Below are positions 24,636 through 35,545 of a stretch of 64,000 bases of DNA, piece after piece. Every line of letters starts with the position of its first letter. Position 1 is the stretch's first letter. Position numbers and translations under genes: made by a program. Source of the stretch: Lactifluus volemus (Eukaryota > Basidiomycota > Agaricomycetes > Russulales > Russulaceae); assembly GCA_022376515.1 (NCBI GenBank), contig WTXI01000003.1, forward strand, positions 992,001-1,056,000, in the 5' to 3' direction. The notes under the pieces were generated by a model. It had not been told where the DNA came from. It did no database searches and was given only the letters and a program-made list of their open reading frames with translations.

Positions 24636-25750
24636 CTATATCCAGTTGCGGTCACCGAATGTCTGGGAATTCCAGGCAATCATTTCGTCAGTACTTTTGT
24701 ATCTAGCAAAGACATGGATATGTGCCAAAGCGGGAACAGATTGCAAGCGCTTGGGAATCAACGGTTAGTTAACTCTCAGTGTGCAAGTTCAATGTTACTC
24801 ACAGGAGGGTTAACAAACCAGGCTGTCTCCCACTCTTGCTCCTTCCAGGTGGCAATGATGAACTTGTGCACGTCGGACCCTGCTTGCTGCAAGGCAGCCT
24901 CCTCGTCCGCCGTTCCGCGTGGACTGCGTATCAAAGAGGCCTGCGTAACACCCCAATCAGACAGTGCTGGAAGGCAGGTGGGTAGCTTCGACGGTGATGG
25001 TGGCGGTGAATTCGCTGTGTAGCCTGTAAAGCCCCATAAACCATCTTGCAATAGACGTGGCTTGATGACAGGCGGTAGGTCAGGTGGGAAAATGGGTAAA
25101 ACTGTCCAGATCAAGTAGTGTTCGACGGATGAAGGGACTAAAGAGGACTAGAATATCAACAAAATGCCTTACGGGCAAGGAAATGCATGCCTACCGGAGT
25201 ACGGCCAGTCGTTCATGATGATGCTCACTAAATGCAAAGGTATGTCTGCCGTGAAATACGGTTTGGTGCCCGGTGGGATCTGAGGGAGGCCCAAGTCGAG
25301 CAGGGGTACCTTTCCAGAATTGATATCACCGTCCATATTGGTAATCTCGGGTGGGAACAGGCGAGACGGAAGTTTGGAGAGGGTGTCAGCTTTGCCCCAT
25401 TGAAGTCGGTACTTGCGAAGGTAATTTGCTTGGAGAATGGAAAATATAGCAGAGACGCATTGGAAAAGAAGCCACTAGTACCTGTGTTCCCGTACTCTGC
25501 CTTGATATTTTCCGTCCAACGCTGGTATCGCTGCTGGAGTCTCTTGTCACGCTTGAGAAGCCCAAGATCCCTAACAAGGTCAACTGGTGCCAAAGGATAC
25601 AACACGTAAAAATTACCCAGAGTTCACGAACGTCCTAAGTTGTTCCCAGGTAAACTTGGAGGGGTAATGGACAAGCAGTTCTTCCTTCGTTGGCGTACCT
25701 TCACCCAGCGGAACGGCGTGTTGCGGGTCAGCAGGGTAATCAAAGGTCAT
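24636..25750 (-). CDS. DUF3605-domain protein
   Basis: Conserved fungal protein of unknown function. The ATG at 25750 opens MTFDYPADPQHAV, followed by YPSKFTWEQLRTFVNSG. Further exons give DLGLLKRDKRLQQRYQRW, ILTVLPIF-like text at 25100 (IWTVLPIFPPDLPPVI), HKFIIATWKEQEWETAWFVN, and across an intron RLQSVPALAHIHVFARYKS, ending near the stop at 24636. The EWETAWFVNPPRLQSVP...HIHVFAR block is the signature of the family. There is a short proline-rich insertion (about 25010-25040). About 300 residues with roughly four introns. Its start faces the SAC3-family gene across 242 bp, so the two probably share a promoter. I recognise the family but not a function. Confidence 0.75.
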
Positions 25751-25992
25751 ACGTCTTGACGAGTGCGAGAAACGATGAGTGGGAGGCGTTACGTGACAGT
25801 AAGAAGCTTGGTTGTCAACGTGGATAAAGATAAACTTACAATCAAAATTTTTTTCCATATCGTCGGCTCTCACTAGGGTTACTAAGAAACAACGTTAGGG
25901 AGGGGTTCGTGCATTGCATGTCAAGGACTTGGTGCGCGTGATCGCGTGAAAGTGTGAGAACCGTATCTCGGTTTCGTCTTTGAGACACCATT
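25751..25992. promoter_or_regulatory. Divergent promoter region (DUF3605 / SAC3-family)
   Basis: The two start codons point away from each other across 242 bp, so this segment must hold both promoters. No TATA box or known factor site is evident, as is usual for housekeeping promoters. Confidence 0.4.
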
Positions 25993-27194
25993 ATGCCTCC
26001 TCGTGGAGTTTCTTCCCGTGTGCCTCGTCCCAATCGTGGTAACCATCAAAAGCGTGGATTTGAGCACATTCCGTCTATCAGCCGGAGCAGCGGGATTGAA
26101 CATGACGGAGATACGTACGTAACGCTTCGAATAGTCCCCATTTATTCCAGAATTGAGGCAGCACTGGAGTACAGGCTCAAAGATCTAGGCGTTCAAGATG
26201 AATACCGCCAGTTTTTGCAGCAAAAGGTAATGCATATTGGACTCGGGAAATCAGACTCACATCGTATCGACGAATCAAGCTTGATACTTACTGGAAACAA
26301 TACCCCTCCGAGTCGTCGGCGGGATCTACTACTACACCTCAGAAATCTGAGATAGAAAGCAACATTCTCATCCAATTTCGTTCGTTCGTTCTCTCGGTTT
26401 TTTTTGGTTCACTTCGATTGACAGTTCTGTAGGGAAACTTCGTGAAGGGATTTCCTCCTCACAACGTCACGATCGATTCGCAATTGAAGGTGAATCTGGC
26501 ATGACGTTCTCTCTTCTATCCTAAACCTTCCCTGTGTTCAGCGTACGAGACTTCCCTTTGGTTGTCTATCATCTTCCATTCTCATGCTCAGACAACGTCC
26601 ATTCTCTCTCGTCTTCTCCCCGATCTTTACCTGAAGCACATGACATCCTCTTCATGCCTCGCAATCTTGGCCGCCTGTCTTCACTCTCTTGACCTTCATT
26701 ATCCATCCCAGCGAGCGTATTTTGATTTATTAAAGAGCCTACCACCGTCCATCCCTCTTAGAAAGGACCACCAACTATGGCTTCGTGAGCTGTCGTGTTC
26801 ACTCCGCCGAGGTGGATATTCACAGTTTCGACGACTGACTCAAATGTCGTCTCTTGTGCGATTAGTCGCGCCAGAAACGCACGATCAAGTCGGTCCTTCT
26901 ATCCGTCCCCGATCTTGTTCTGCTCTCGTTACAAACTCTTGTCGCAAACTTGCGGCATCATCTCCGCCTCACCGCGTGGTGCATGATCCGCAGCGCATAT
27001 CGCGAGTTCACGCCCTCGATATCAGATACGTCGGCGTGGCTATCCGACGTACTACTTTTAGAAGTGGAAACGGGAAAACAAGATTCCCGTGGAGAGAGAA
27101 CCACGTGGAGCTGTGGTTTGTCTCGAGAGAAAAATTAGGAGAGGTTGGGCGGAAAGAGGACCATGCACGGTGGGCAGTGAAGACCAAGAAGTAA
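25993..27194 (+). CDS. SAC3/GANP-family protein (with frame breaks)
   Basis: Member of the SAC3/GANP/THP3 family, whose PCI-like domains act in mRNA export or processing complexes and in proteasome-lid-like scaffolds. The ATG at 25993 starts MPPRGVSSRVPRPNRG. An exon after an intron near 26117-26154 reads IEAALEYRLKDLGVQDEYRQ. Splicing gives QFRKLREGISSSQRHDRFAIE, then AYETSLWLSIIF, QTTSILSRLLPDLYL, LHYPSQRAYFDLLKSLP, ELSCSLRRGGYSQFRRLTQ, and in a second frame LVLLSLQTLVANLR and AWCMIRSAYREF...WLSDVLLLEVETG. The C-terminus (VELWFVSREKLGEVGRKEDH) is back in the first frame. The two frame switches (a C run at 26907-26910, and about 27065-27100) are not explained by introns. Family assignment rests on the helical block pattern and is moderately sure. 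Confidence 0.6.
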
Positions 27195-27298
27195 TCCCTA
27201 CCCTAAGCACATATATGCGCTGTTTCGCCTACCAATGCACGAGATTAGAGGTATAATTCTAGCTACGGTCATCCCCCAACTGCGTCGAAAAGGGTATA

Positions 27299-28563
27299 TC
27301 ACGATTTGTCTAAAGAGACTTGGTTCAACAGGTCGGCAAGTTGGTCAGCTTCGGTATCCGCTTCGTCCTTCTCTCCTCGGGCTTCCATAAATTCTTCAGT
27401 TTCCTCACCTTCCTCCGCATCTTGCAGCTCGTCCTCGTCCTCCTCTTCCTCTTCTTCGTCCTCATCGCTGAAAAGAAATATACCACCTCTTGCGGTGAGA
27501 GTCTCTTTCAAAGTCTTAATCGCCCCGTTGTCCTCGTCTGCGTCATTTTCTTGAAATTCGATCCTCGTACCTCCTTCAGATGTGTTTCGATTGCATTAGC
27601 GAGTACCGTAACCGTGCCATCATCGAGATTATCGTTCTGCAGTTGCACGTCTGAAGTAGCGGATTCGATCCTTTGGCGAGTGTCCCAATGACCTGTGGGA
27701 TTGCACCCTCTTCCGATAGTACGCAGTCTGAAAAGTTGAGCGTGTGTAATTTCGGCCATGAATGTAACGAGGAAGCGAACGCCTGGTCGCCTTCCTCTGC
27801 AAGTGTGTTGTCCTGCAAATCGAGATATTCGAGAGCGGCGTTTTTCGCTAGTCCTTCGGCCAGTGCGACAGAACCGCCATGCGATTCCATTTTGTGGCAT
27901 GCGAACTTCGACCAGCGTGCCATGTGCAGCGAATGCTTCCGCCCACGCTGACGCCGAGCCATCTTCGAGTCGGTTGCGACCGCAGACGAGAACGCGCAGA
28001 CTACTACGCCGATCGACGGGCAAAATAGCTTTTCGAACCGCGGCGTTGTCGCGCAACGCGTTGGCGATCACCGTGCCGCCTTCCGGACCGAGCCCATTGT
28101 TATTCAGGCGGAAAATTTGAAACGAAGGGTTTTGGGAGAGGAAGGGGACGATAGGATCGACGGACCGACCGCCAAACGCGTTGTCGGACAGGTCGACTTC
28201 TACAGGTGTTGCTTGTCGATCAGTGAGTCACAGAGTGCGGATAACGCTTTCGGGATCTCGGTGATAAGACGACCGGTGAAGATGTCGGCGAAATCTGCAA
28301 CCTGCGCGCGCAAAAGAAAAAAAAAAGAGTACGGTTTTTGCTTTATAGTTATACAAAGGTTATATAGAAACGAGGGCGTACTCGGATTCCCGAAGCCTTT
28401 TTCAGTACTTCTGCAAGAGCCTGCGCGGCACCAACACCAATGGTGTTCCCGCAGAGATGAATCTCCTCAAGCTGTGAGATATTCGGCTCAATCTGCCGAA
28501 GATAGGGTCGATGTCCTCGTGGGTATTGAGCTTGAGGCCGAGGCCTTCAATAGAGTAGTTCAT
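27299..28563 (-). CDS. Ran GTPase-activating protein (RanGAP), frame-broken copy
   Basis: Cytoplasmic activator of Ran GTP hydrolysis, built of leucine-rich repeats with an acidic tail; the yeast orthologue is RNA1. The ATG at 28563 opens MNYSIEGLGLKLNTHEDID. Further repeats read ISQLEEIHLCGNTIGVGAAQ, VEVDLSDNAFGGRSVDPIV, FRLNNNGLGPEGG, LEYLDLQDNTLAEEGDQAF, LNFSDCVLSEEGA and QLQNDNLDDGTVTVLANAI. The last exon TLKETLTARGG runs into a Glu/Asp-rich tail (27480-27400) ending LLNQVSLDKS. One clear intron lies at about 28297-28380. The frame changes at about 28505, 28203, 27880 and 27647, each mostly as if one base were missing, and a few residues seem lost near 27560. RanGAP is normally essential, so either the sequence carries errors or this is a decaying second copy. 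It converges with the SAC3-family gene across about 105 bp. Confidence 0.8.
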
Positions 28564-28874
28564 GTTAGATGAGGGCTAAATCGTTTGAAGACTTGGTTCC
28601 CGAGTCACTTGAGGCGCGTCGAGCACGTGATTCAATAGACTCCTTTTGGAACAAGTACAATCAGACACGTCACACCACCGACGCAATGACAATTGCAATA
28701 TGGGATCATCCGAGAAAAAGGGTGTTGGGTAGTTTGTACAATAAACGATAGGCGAGGCATGTAATAGGGAATTATGTCCGTGGCTAATACCTTATACAAT
28801 ACACATCTAGTAAATGCATGACGACTCGGAGGCGATGACAAGGCCTGTCATCACTGGACCAGGAGAAAAAGAAA
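28564..28874. other. Short intergenic region
   Basis: 311 bp between the RanGAP start and the decarboxylase stop on the same strand. Presumably RanGAP promoter plus decarboxylase 3' end. No coding signal. Confidence 0.5.
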
Positions 28875-31800
28875 TCAAGAGAAGAAGGGAATTTGTGTCA
28901 GCGTGGGACTAAAGGCAGAAGTGTTCGACCAGTGGTCATTGTTGTCTGTGTCCGAGGCGGCGGAAACGATCGAATTTGTGTCCGAGTTTAAGCAATCGTC
29001 CGCGAACTGACGACAAGCGAGAGCCCTATCCCACAGTTCACGCCAGCCTTTCGTGTTCCGTGGGGATGTCTGCCGATCTGTCGGCCCTTCTCGTCCATGA
29101 CCGCGGAAAAGGGGATGATCTTGCCAAGTCTCGGTATTCTGGGGGATGACCATACTAGGTGCCTGGGACGTGACAATGGGGGCACCTATATTGATCATGT
29201 ACGCATCGGCGTAGGTATTATCGCCGAGGGTGATGGTACCGCGTGCGATGGGTTCGCCCAGATTATCCCAGAGACCGCTGCGCCCTTTGGGTTGGATAGC
29301 GTTCTGATCGTGATAAACGGACACGTCGAGTTTTTCCCCTGGGCGGAAGAAGCGACTGAGACAATCAGCAGCGAGTGGCTGCATAAAGCGCTCTGGAAGG
29401 GAGTCTGCAACGACGATCAGGCCGTTCTTCAGCCCGGTGGTGAAGACAGCTTGACTTCCTTCGACAAGCTCGATGGCCACCTCTCCGGAAGATATCTGCG
29501 CGTTTGGTGCCCGAAGAAGCACATGATCGACGTGCAGTTCTTGTGGTGTACCATAGAGATAAAATGGCATCTTTGAGGGATAGCTTGTGTCAAGGTCATT
29601 AGAAGCAAGCCGCCGCTCCTTGATGACGCTGATATTGGTGACCAGGGATTCAGAGATTGGGCTCGTGCTAATTGGAACGAACGCCATCAGTGAGACAACG
29701 TGATATTTGAGCTAAAGAGCTACCTATCGGTTGTGAGTTTGGATATTAAACATCTGAACGACTTTCGTTGGATGATGGCGGAAAGGGTCTCTCTCTCCAA
29801 TGTGCGTGCCACATAAATGGCAGTAGGGTCTGCCCTCTTCGCTTCAACGTACGCCTTGAGACCTGCGTCCGATAGTTCACCGCTTAGAATGCACTGGACG
29901 CGCAGAGTAGCCGCGCCGAAACAGGGCATATGGACCAGACAAATGGGATTCGTGCCCTGTAGCACGAAGGCTCTTAGAGCGGGCTCGATCCTGTTACGTG
30001 CAACAGAAATCTATTGATTGATAGTTGTGTTAAACCCAAGGAACATCCCTCCACATAATGAAGCCATACCTCAGCTTCCTCTTCGGCCACCTCGCGGAAT
30101 GCATCAGCAAGGACGTGCTCGTAATTGGAATGCGCGATGAACGGAGACATAGATACACTCGCGAGAACGTAAAGGTCTTCTTCTCCACTAAGACCGAGGC
30201 GTTCCTTGAATTTAGCAAGGCATGCCCCATATTCCCTTTGCGAGAGGATGCTAGACATAACAATGACTTTCCGTTTCTCGAGCTTTTCCGACAGACTCTT
30301 GAATGAGAGCCTGTCGTATATGCGAGCGTTCAGAAGGTTTGCCTCCGAGACGTCCTGATTGATGACACCATCGATGCGGAAATTGCATGCATAAGTATTG
30401 ACTACCAGGTCGGGGCCCATTTGACGCATCATGGCGCAGGCCTTGGGGTCTTTAGCAAGCTCTTCTCGCGTGCGTTCGAGAAGAGTATCCCTGACAAACC
30501 GACGCTCTTTGTCTACCTTCTCCGCGGATGAATCCAACTCCATCTCACTTGGAAGCATGCGGAAGGGAACGACAAGAAGAGTGGGGTGATCAAGTGACAT
30601 GGTTGCCCAGTGTCCGTACAACTTACGAAAAGACGGGCTTTAGATTGATAATATGTGCCAAGAGAACGGAACCTCACCCTCGTAGATGTGAGCACAGACT
30701 GTCCCAAAAGAAGACCATACCCACCCTTGTGCAGACCGATAACTTCATGCCCGAGCCAGGCGGCCAGGGGTGCTGCACCGGGTTTACTGATGCGAAGCAA
30801 CGGGTCTGCGCTTATTCATATCATTTAATGGTAGCACATACCTTCCTTCAATACCGTAAACGCCCATCTTCATCGATCCTTCTTCCATAGAACCAATAAC
30901 GGGACTTGTCCAAGTGACCATATACCTCAGACGATCGTCCTTGTAACACAAAGCACCTGCGGGAAAGGGCGTGTAGCCACTCTTGTGCGGATCAACGGTA
31001 ATGGTATCTGCAAGGCGCAAGTGGCGTAGTTCGTTCTTAGTGTATGGATTCAGGAATAAAGCCGGGTCGTCAAGATGGCTCTCACGGCCTGTGGCGTCGG
31101 GGTTTGGCACGAGCATTGACGTAAAGTAGCCTCCCCACGCTGCATCAGCATGTATAAGGAACGACAATCCGCGGCGCTGGTACTTCCTGCGGAGAGCGAG
31201 GACTTTTGAAAGTGGATCGACGGAACCATGTTCTGTGGTGCCCATAACGACGACTACCGCGTAGACAGCCTGCCGGCGCCCCATGCACTCCGCAAGAAGC
31301 ACGTCTAGGGCATGGCAATCCAGTCGCGCTTGCTCATCAACGGCAATTCTTATTATGTTTCTTGACCCAATGCCAGTGACAGCTGTGAGAAGTAGTCATC
31401 AACCCAACTTCTTGGATACACGACTCAATATACGACTCACCTGCACCTTTCGGCCACGAGTAATGTGCGGTCTTGGGGCACATATACTGTGGCGGTTGTT
31501 GAATCTGGAAGTATTTCTCAAGGTCATCTTTACCCGTCGTTTGGATGAGGTAATTGTTTAATATTGTCTGTAAAGCTGGTGCTGAAAGCCCGAATGTTAC
31601 CGAGATATTTGTTATAAGCGAGGCGACCTCATTGGGGGTCAAGTTGAGCAGGTCCCATGCATCGCAGTCTGCGAGAACCTTTGTTCTTCCCGTGCAAAGT
31701 GTAGCTTTGAAGTTCGCAGCGATATGCGCTAGACAGGGTTCGTTATCGACTGCTCTCTTCAAAGCTAGTGGATAAAATTTTAAGTTTCGCGCTACGCAAG

Positions 31801-32643
31801 TGAGCCCTCTGGGAGAATATTCGAGTACGTGGAGAAATATCACATACCGACCCTAATATCGTAAGGAAAACTCGTCATCAGTGGTGAGTCGCTACAAATA
31901 AAGCCATTCAATCTCACCACATCGATTCCAAATTTGCGACGGAACCACCACAGGTGATATGCCCCCATGCTGTTGGGCCTACTTCCAGTTGTGATGGGAT
32001 TTCTGACAATTGTGTGTTGTACCCGAGCATACTGCAGAGTTGTTGACCAACGTCGTATTCAATAATGTGAACGAGGGGGCCAGCCTCGGGTGATATGTTG
32101 TTGGGATTGTACATGAGTCCCATGAGGTATCCGAGAGTCGCTGGCATGGAGACATCGTTCACCATGTGGGCTATGTAACGAGGGGAGTAGAAAGGGACAG
32201 AGTGTTGCGAGAGTAGCCCAGAGAGCAGTTTGAGATTGGTTCGTAGTTTGGACATACTCTTCTTGAATCCATGCGAAGAGACAGCCTCTGCATCAATAAA
32301 GTCCTGAGTAATCCCATATGATGAGATCATCCTGTGGCGGAGACAAATAAAAACTGACTTCACCCTCTAGAGCAAAGTCCGTCCTGCATTGCGCAACGTC
32401 ATTCAGAATTGTCTCCACATGCATCTTAAAGTAGTCAGCATTCTCAGCCTTTGGACCAAAAAACCAGGCACAGGCAGCGTTGTGAGCATCCCTCAGAGAC
32501 CCAGGAGCAGCAAAGGGTTCTGATGTCGCAGGAACCTGGCTAACATTGAATGGAGAAAGCAAGCCTAGGCTGGGGAGCCACGACATCATTTTGGTTGTAG
32601 AGACGGACAAAGTCGATAAATGACGATGCAGTTTCGACTCCAT
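28875..32643 (-). CDS. PLP-dependent aromatic amino acid / tyrosine decarboxylase with C-terminal appendage
   Basis: Group II pyridoxal-phosphate decarboxylase turning an aromatic L-amino acid into its amine. Start taken as the ATG at 32643 because a TATAAAA lies 60 bp upstream; ATGs at 32694 and 32589 are alternatives. Motifs in order: YSPRYIAHMVNDVSMPATLG, NPNNISPEAGPLVHIIEYDV, WGHITCGGSVANLESMW (PLP phosphate region), an insertion including NLTPNEVASLI, HADAAWGGY (Asp to the pyridine N), and DPHKSGYTPFPAGALCYKD with the Schiff-base Lys at about residue 485 (near 30968). Then KPGAAPLAAWLGHEVIGLHK and VVNTYACNFRIDGV. The insertion resembles bacterial tyrosine decarboxylases. About 300 further residues follow the core, including MPFYLYGTPQELHVDHVLLR, to the stop at 28875; total about 1,100 residues. 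A calcium-activatable 'noncanonical' decarboxylase with a C-terminal appendage is known from Psilocybe; relation to it is inference. Amine product not determinable. Confidence 0.86.
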
Positions 32644-32702
32644 GTAGATAGTTTTTTTGGCTGTCCTGGGTAATATGGGTGGTTGAGATATCATCACTAC
32701 TA

Positions 32703-32709
32703 TTTTATA
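32703..32709 (-). promoter_or_regulatory. TATA box of the decarboxylase
   Basis: TATAAAA on the minus strand, 60 bp before the ATG at 32643. It argues for that start rather than the one at 32694, which would be only 9 bp away. Confidence 0.5.
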
Positions 32710-33540
32710 CCGAAAACTAACATTGGAGGTCCGATGGATGAACACAAGGTCGGGGCCAAGGCAAACCGCTAGCGAAGACCTTCCACTTAACCAGGCGCAA
32801 GGCGCACAAAAAATACTCTGGACCGACAATCGGAGACAAACAGAGTAACGAGGGAGCAATTGTGAGAACGCCGCGCATGGTTAAACGACATACCCAGGCT
32901 GTGCCCGTGCTATCTATTGTCGACAGATCTTGCGACAGATATATGACAGGCGTACAACCGTCTTGGAGCGGATATCGGTAAACTCTTGCTAGTAAAAAGG
33001 TTTGGCGAGTCATGGGCCGGCCCTTCCGCAGGTTTAATGTCCATAAATAACACGTCCGTGACGTGATAAGCACATGTGAGCTGGCAATGCTCCGAGTCCT
33101 GATTGAGAATATACATATTATTTACTTCAGATAAGAGATAATCTACCATTATCAAGCTGTATTTCCGGTTAATCCCAAAGCGATTAGTTCGGGTCACTCC
33201 GAGTTTAACCACTAAAGTCAATCGCTGAGTTGAGCTATCAGTCGTCACTTTTTTTTATTTTTTAAATAACTCAATGAATACTCACTCAATCACCACCAAA
33301 ATTTGTAAATGTGCTCTAGACAACTGTTATTATGCGTACCATACAGTTTTTCTTCACGCAAGTAAGGTAGAGCGAAGGTAAAATTTAGGGCTAATGTCAC
33401 CATGCCGGTTGGACGGCATGTCGGAGTTTAATTATGAGCGTCTATTGAACAAGCCAGTTGGCAGCCCCGCTCTCTATCATCGCCTTCCCCCTCTCTCGCG
33501 CTCTCTCTGTCACCTTGCATCGCCCGCCCTCGTCATCGTG

Positions 33541-33570
33541 TGGTCTCATGTGGTCTCGCGTGGTCTGTCA
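33541..33570. repeat. Three-unit decanucleotide repeat
   Basis: Three 10-bp blocks TGGTCTCATG, TGGTCTCGCG and TGGTCTGTCA follow each other directly, just after a CT-rich stretch (33488-33510). Unit length matches the repeat at 181-220 but the sequence is different. Confidence 0.6.
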
Positions 33571-33616
33571 TCCGCCCTCTGGTACCCCCATCTGTCAACT
33601 GCCGTGGCCTCTTAGC

Positions 33617-33888
33617 ATGGTCTATGGTGCGTCGTATTGTTTTGTTTTTTCACTTTCCTACTAATCTTTTATTTTATTTTCCCCTTGCATCCCCGTTGGT
33701 TGATGCCCTCGCATCCACCCATTGACATGAAAGGGGCCCGTCACCGTGACCCTGGCATTCATGTGCCCCGACCACTTCTGTTACCTCCCGGTCCTCCTCA
33801 ATACCCCCTTTCAAGTTATCAGTATCCTGGGCCTGCTCCTCACTATTACTACACATATTCAAGTCATCCATACGGTTATTCATTGTAA
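33617..33888 (+). CDS. Candidate small Pro/Tyr-rich protein
   Basis: Unrecognised. A 10-base first exon encoding MVYG can be joined through a GTGCGT...AAAG intron (33627-33733, pyrimidine-rich) to a second exon. The result is a peptide of about 54 residues containing LLLPPGPPQYPLSSYQYPGP and PHYYYTYSSHPYGYSL before the stop. Alternatively the intron is coding, and an ATG at 33637 starts an 83-residue protein with a hydrophobic, signal-peptide-like N-terminus (FCFFTFLLIFYFIFPL). The composition is strikingly biased towards Pro, Tyr, Ser and His. There is no homology I can name, and chance is possible. Confidence 0.3.
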
Positions 33889-35113
33889 TAGTAGTAATGA
33901 CATAGATAAATTCATACAGTCTGGACTCTGGAATCTTCTCACTTGATCATCACCTCACCTAGCGGGCTTTGAATCAACTTGGCTATAGCTGTTCGGCCCG
34001 AGTGTGACATTGTGTGACTTGACGATCGAGTGGTCCTGACAATGGACCGGTCTAGAAGAGTGTCGTTTACGCGCGCGCCACTCAATTTGGGCCTCAACTA
34101 TCGCCTCCCTCACACCGTTACACATTTAAACATCGGCCTCGGTATGCTGCCGCGATAAAACACCACGAATCAATCGAAAATGGCGGTGGCGAATAGCGAA
34201 AATCCCCATGGGGACAAGCGAGTGAGCGCAAAACAACACACACTCACATTCCTGTAAGAGATTCAACGAGCTAACTAGCAACAGCAGTATACCACAAGGC
34301 CAATTTTACAGCACGTGGAGACGCCAAAGAGACAATCAGGTACTTCACTCCGAAGTACGTGCGCCGAATTCTGGGCACTCACTGCTCAGCAATATGGAGA
34401 ATCAACTCCAAAGATAACCGATTACCCCATGTCGACTATCCCATTGATGAGTTCTTTTCTTTTTAAAAAAGTCAACCAATGATTCGGTAGCGGAGGGAAC
34501 CAGGTTCGTGTCATACATGTGATGAAGAACGTGTGTAACCTAAAAGTTCAGAAAACTCACCTTTGCAGATCTCCTCGAGATGTTGCACTACTTAACGATG
34601 CTGAGGACATGGCTCGGATGCACAACCCAAACTCGGATTCAACGCGCCACGGTCTTCAAACTAACCAAACCCGTTTTATCTAAGAAATGGAACAGAAGGA
34701 AGGATCGAATCTAACGAAGAATTATATATGACGCTACCTCTGCATTGCACTATGGAGGAAACCGTACCCCAATGCCTTTGAAGATGTTTCCAATAGCTGG
34801 GCCGGGTGAGCAGTACTTCGACATAAAGGTGTCACAGCGTCAGCTGAGTCGGTATTGTCAGATGACAAGATGAACGGTACAAATAGGCACCGGGTTTCGG
34901 CAATTCTGGAGCCTCTATTTGCGTAAGACCCGATTAAACCAAGTCGGTTGAGGGAGCACATGTCATGTGAGAAACTTCTCAGCGACGGCTCTTTTTTGAA
35001 TCACGCAAATTGATGCATCACATGACAGTCACGGTTCAAACAGTCAATTAACGTGTGTGACTTTGCTGTAAGTGCGTAAGCCATTGCGCTGGTGCTTTCA
35101 GATGCATACAGTA

Positions 35114-35545
35114 TTATAGTACTACTATAATATATATAGGTTTAGGACACGGAAGAGCCAATCCAACTATCACGGAGTGATGGTGTAGCTGCTCTCCTAT
35201 ATGCCTGAAGAGTCGTGAGGACCGAGACCAGACACGCTTCCTGATGTTATCGTCCAATCCTCTTGATTTGAAGATAGCTAGTGGGCTGCTAGTGGGACCT
35301 GTGCGGGCCGGGGCCTTACCGGCCTTACCCGCGGCGACTCTCTCCGTGCTGAGCTCACCGTACCCTATGACCTTGGAGTGTCTCAACTCGATCAGAAATA
35401 TTTGGAACATACCATCTTGCATAGTATCGTGATCATAGCCACAAGCTGATTTAATTTCAGCATCTGGTATCAGTGGCCCAGAGCCTTCTATGATCTTATT
35501 GACAAGTGAGCCTGAGAACTCGAGCTTCTGCCTCAGATCGTTCAT
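35114..35545 (-). other. Unidentified open reading frame
   Basis: 144 codons from MNDLRQKLEFSGSLVNKIIE with an Ala/Gly-rich middle (GKAGKAPARTG) and basic patch (RKRVWSRSSRLFRH). It is long for this gene-poor segment but has no motif, no introns and no recognisable neighbour, so it may be random. Confidence 0.15.

Noticed and set aside
24480..25022. 180-codon plus-strand frame
   Set aside because: Antisense to the DUF3605 exons and the following spacer; lacks any domain.
27306..27554. Ser-rich plus-strand frame of 82 codons
   Set aside because: Antisense of the RanGAP acidic tail.
28117..28572. 151-codon plus-strand frame over the RanGAP 5' half
   Set aside because: Antisense to leucine-rich repeats that are clearly coding on the minus strand.
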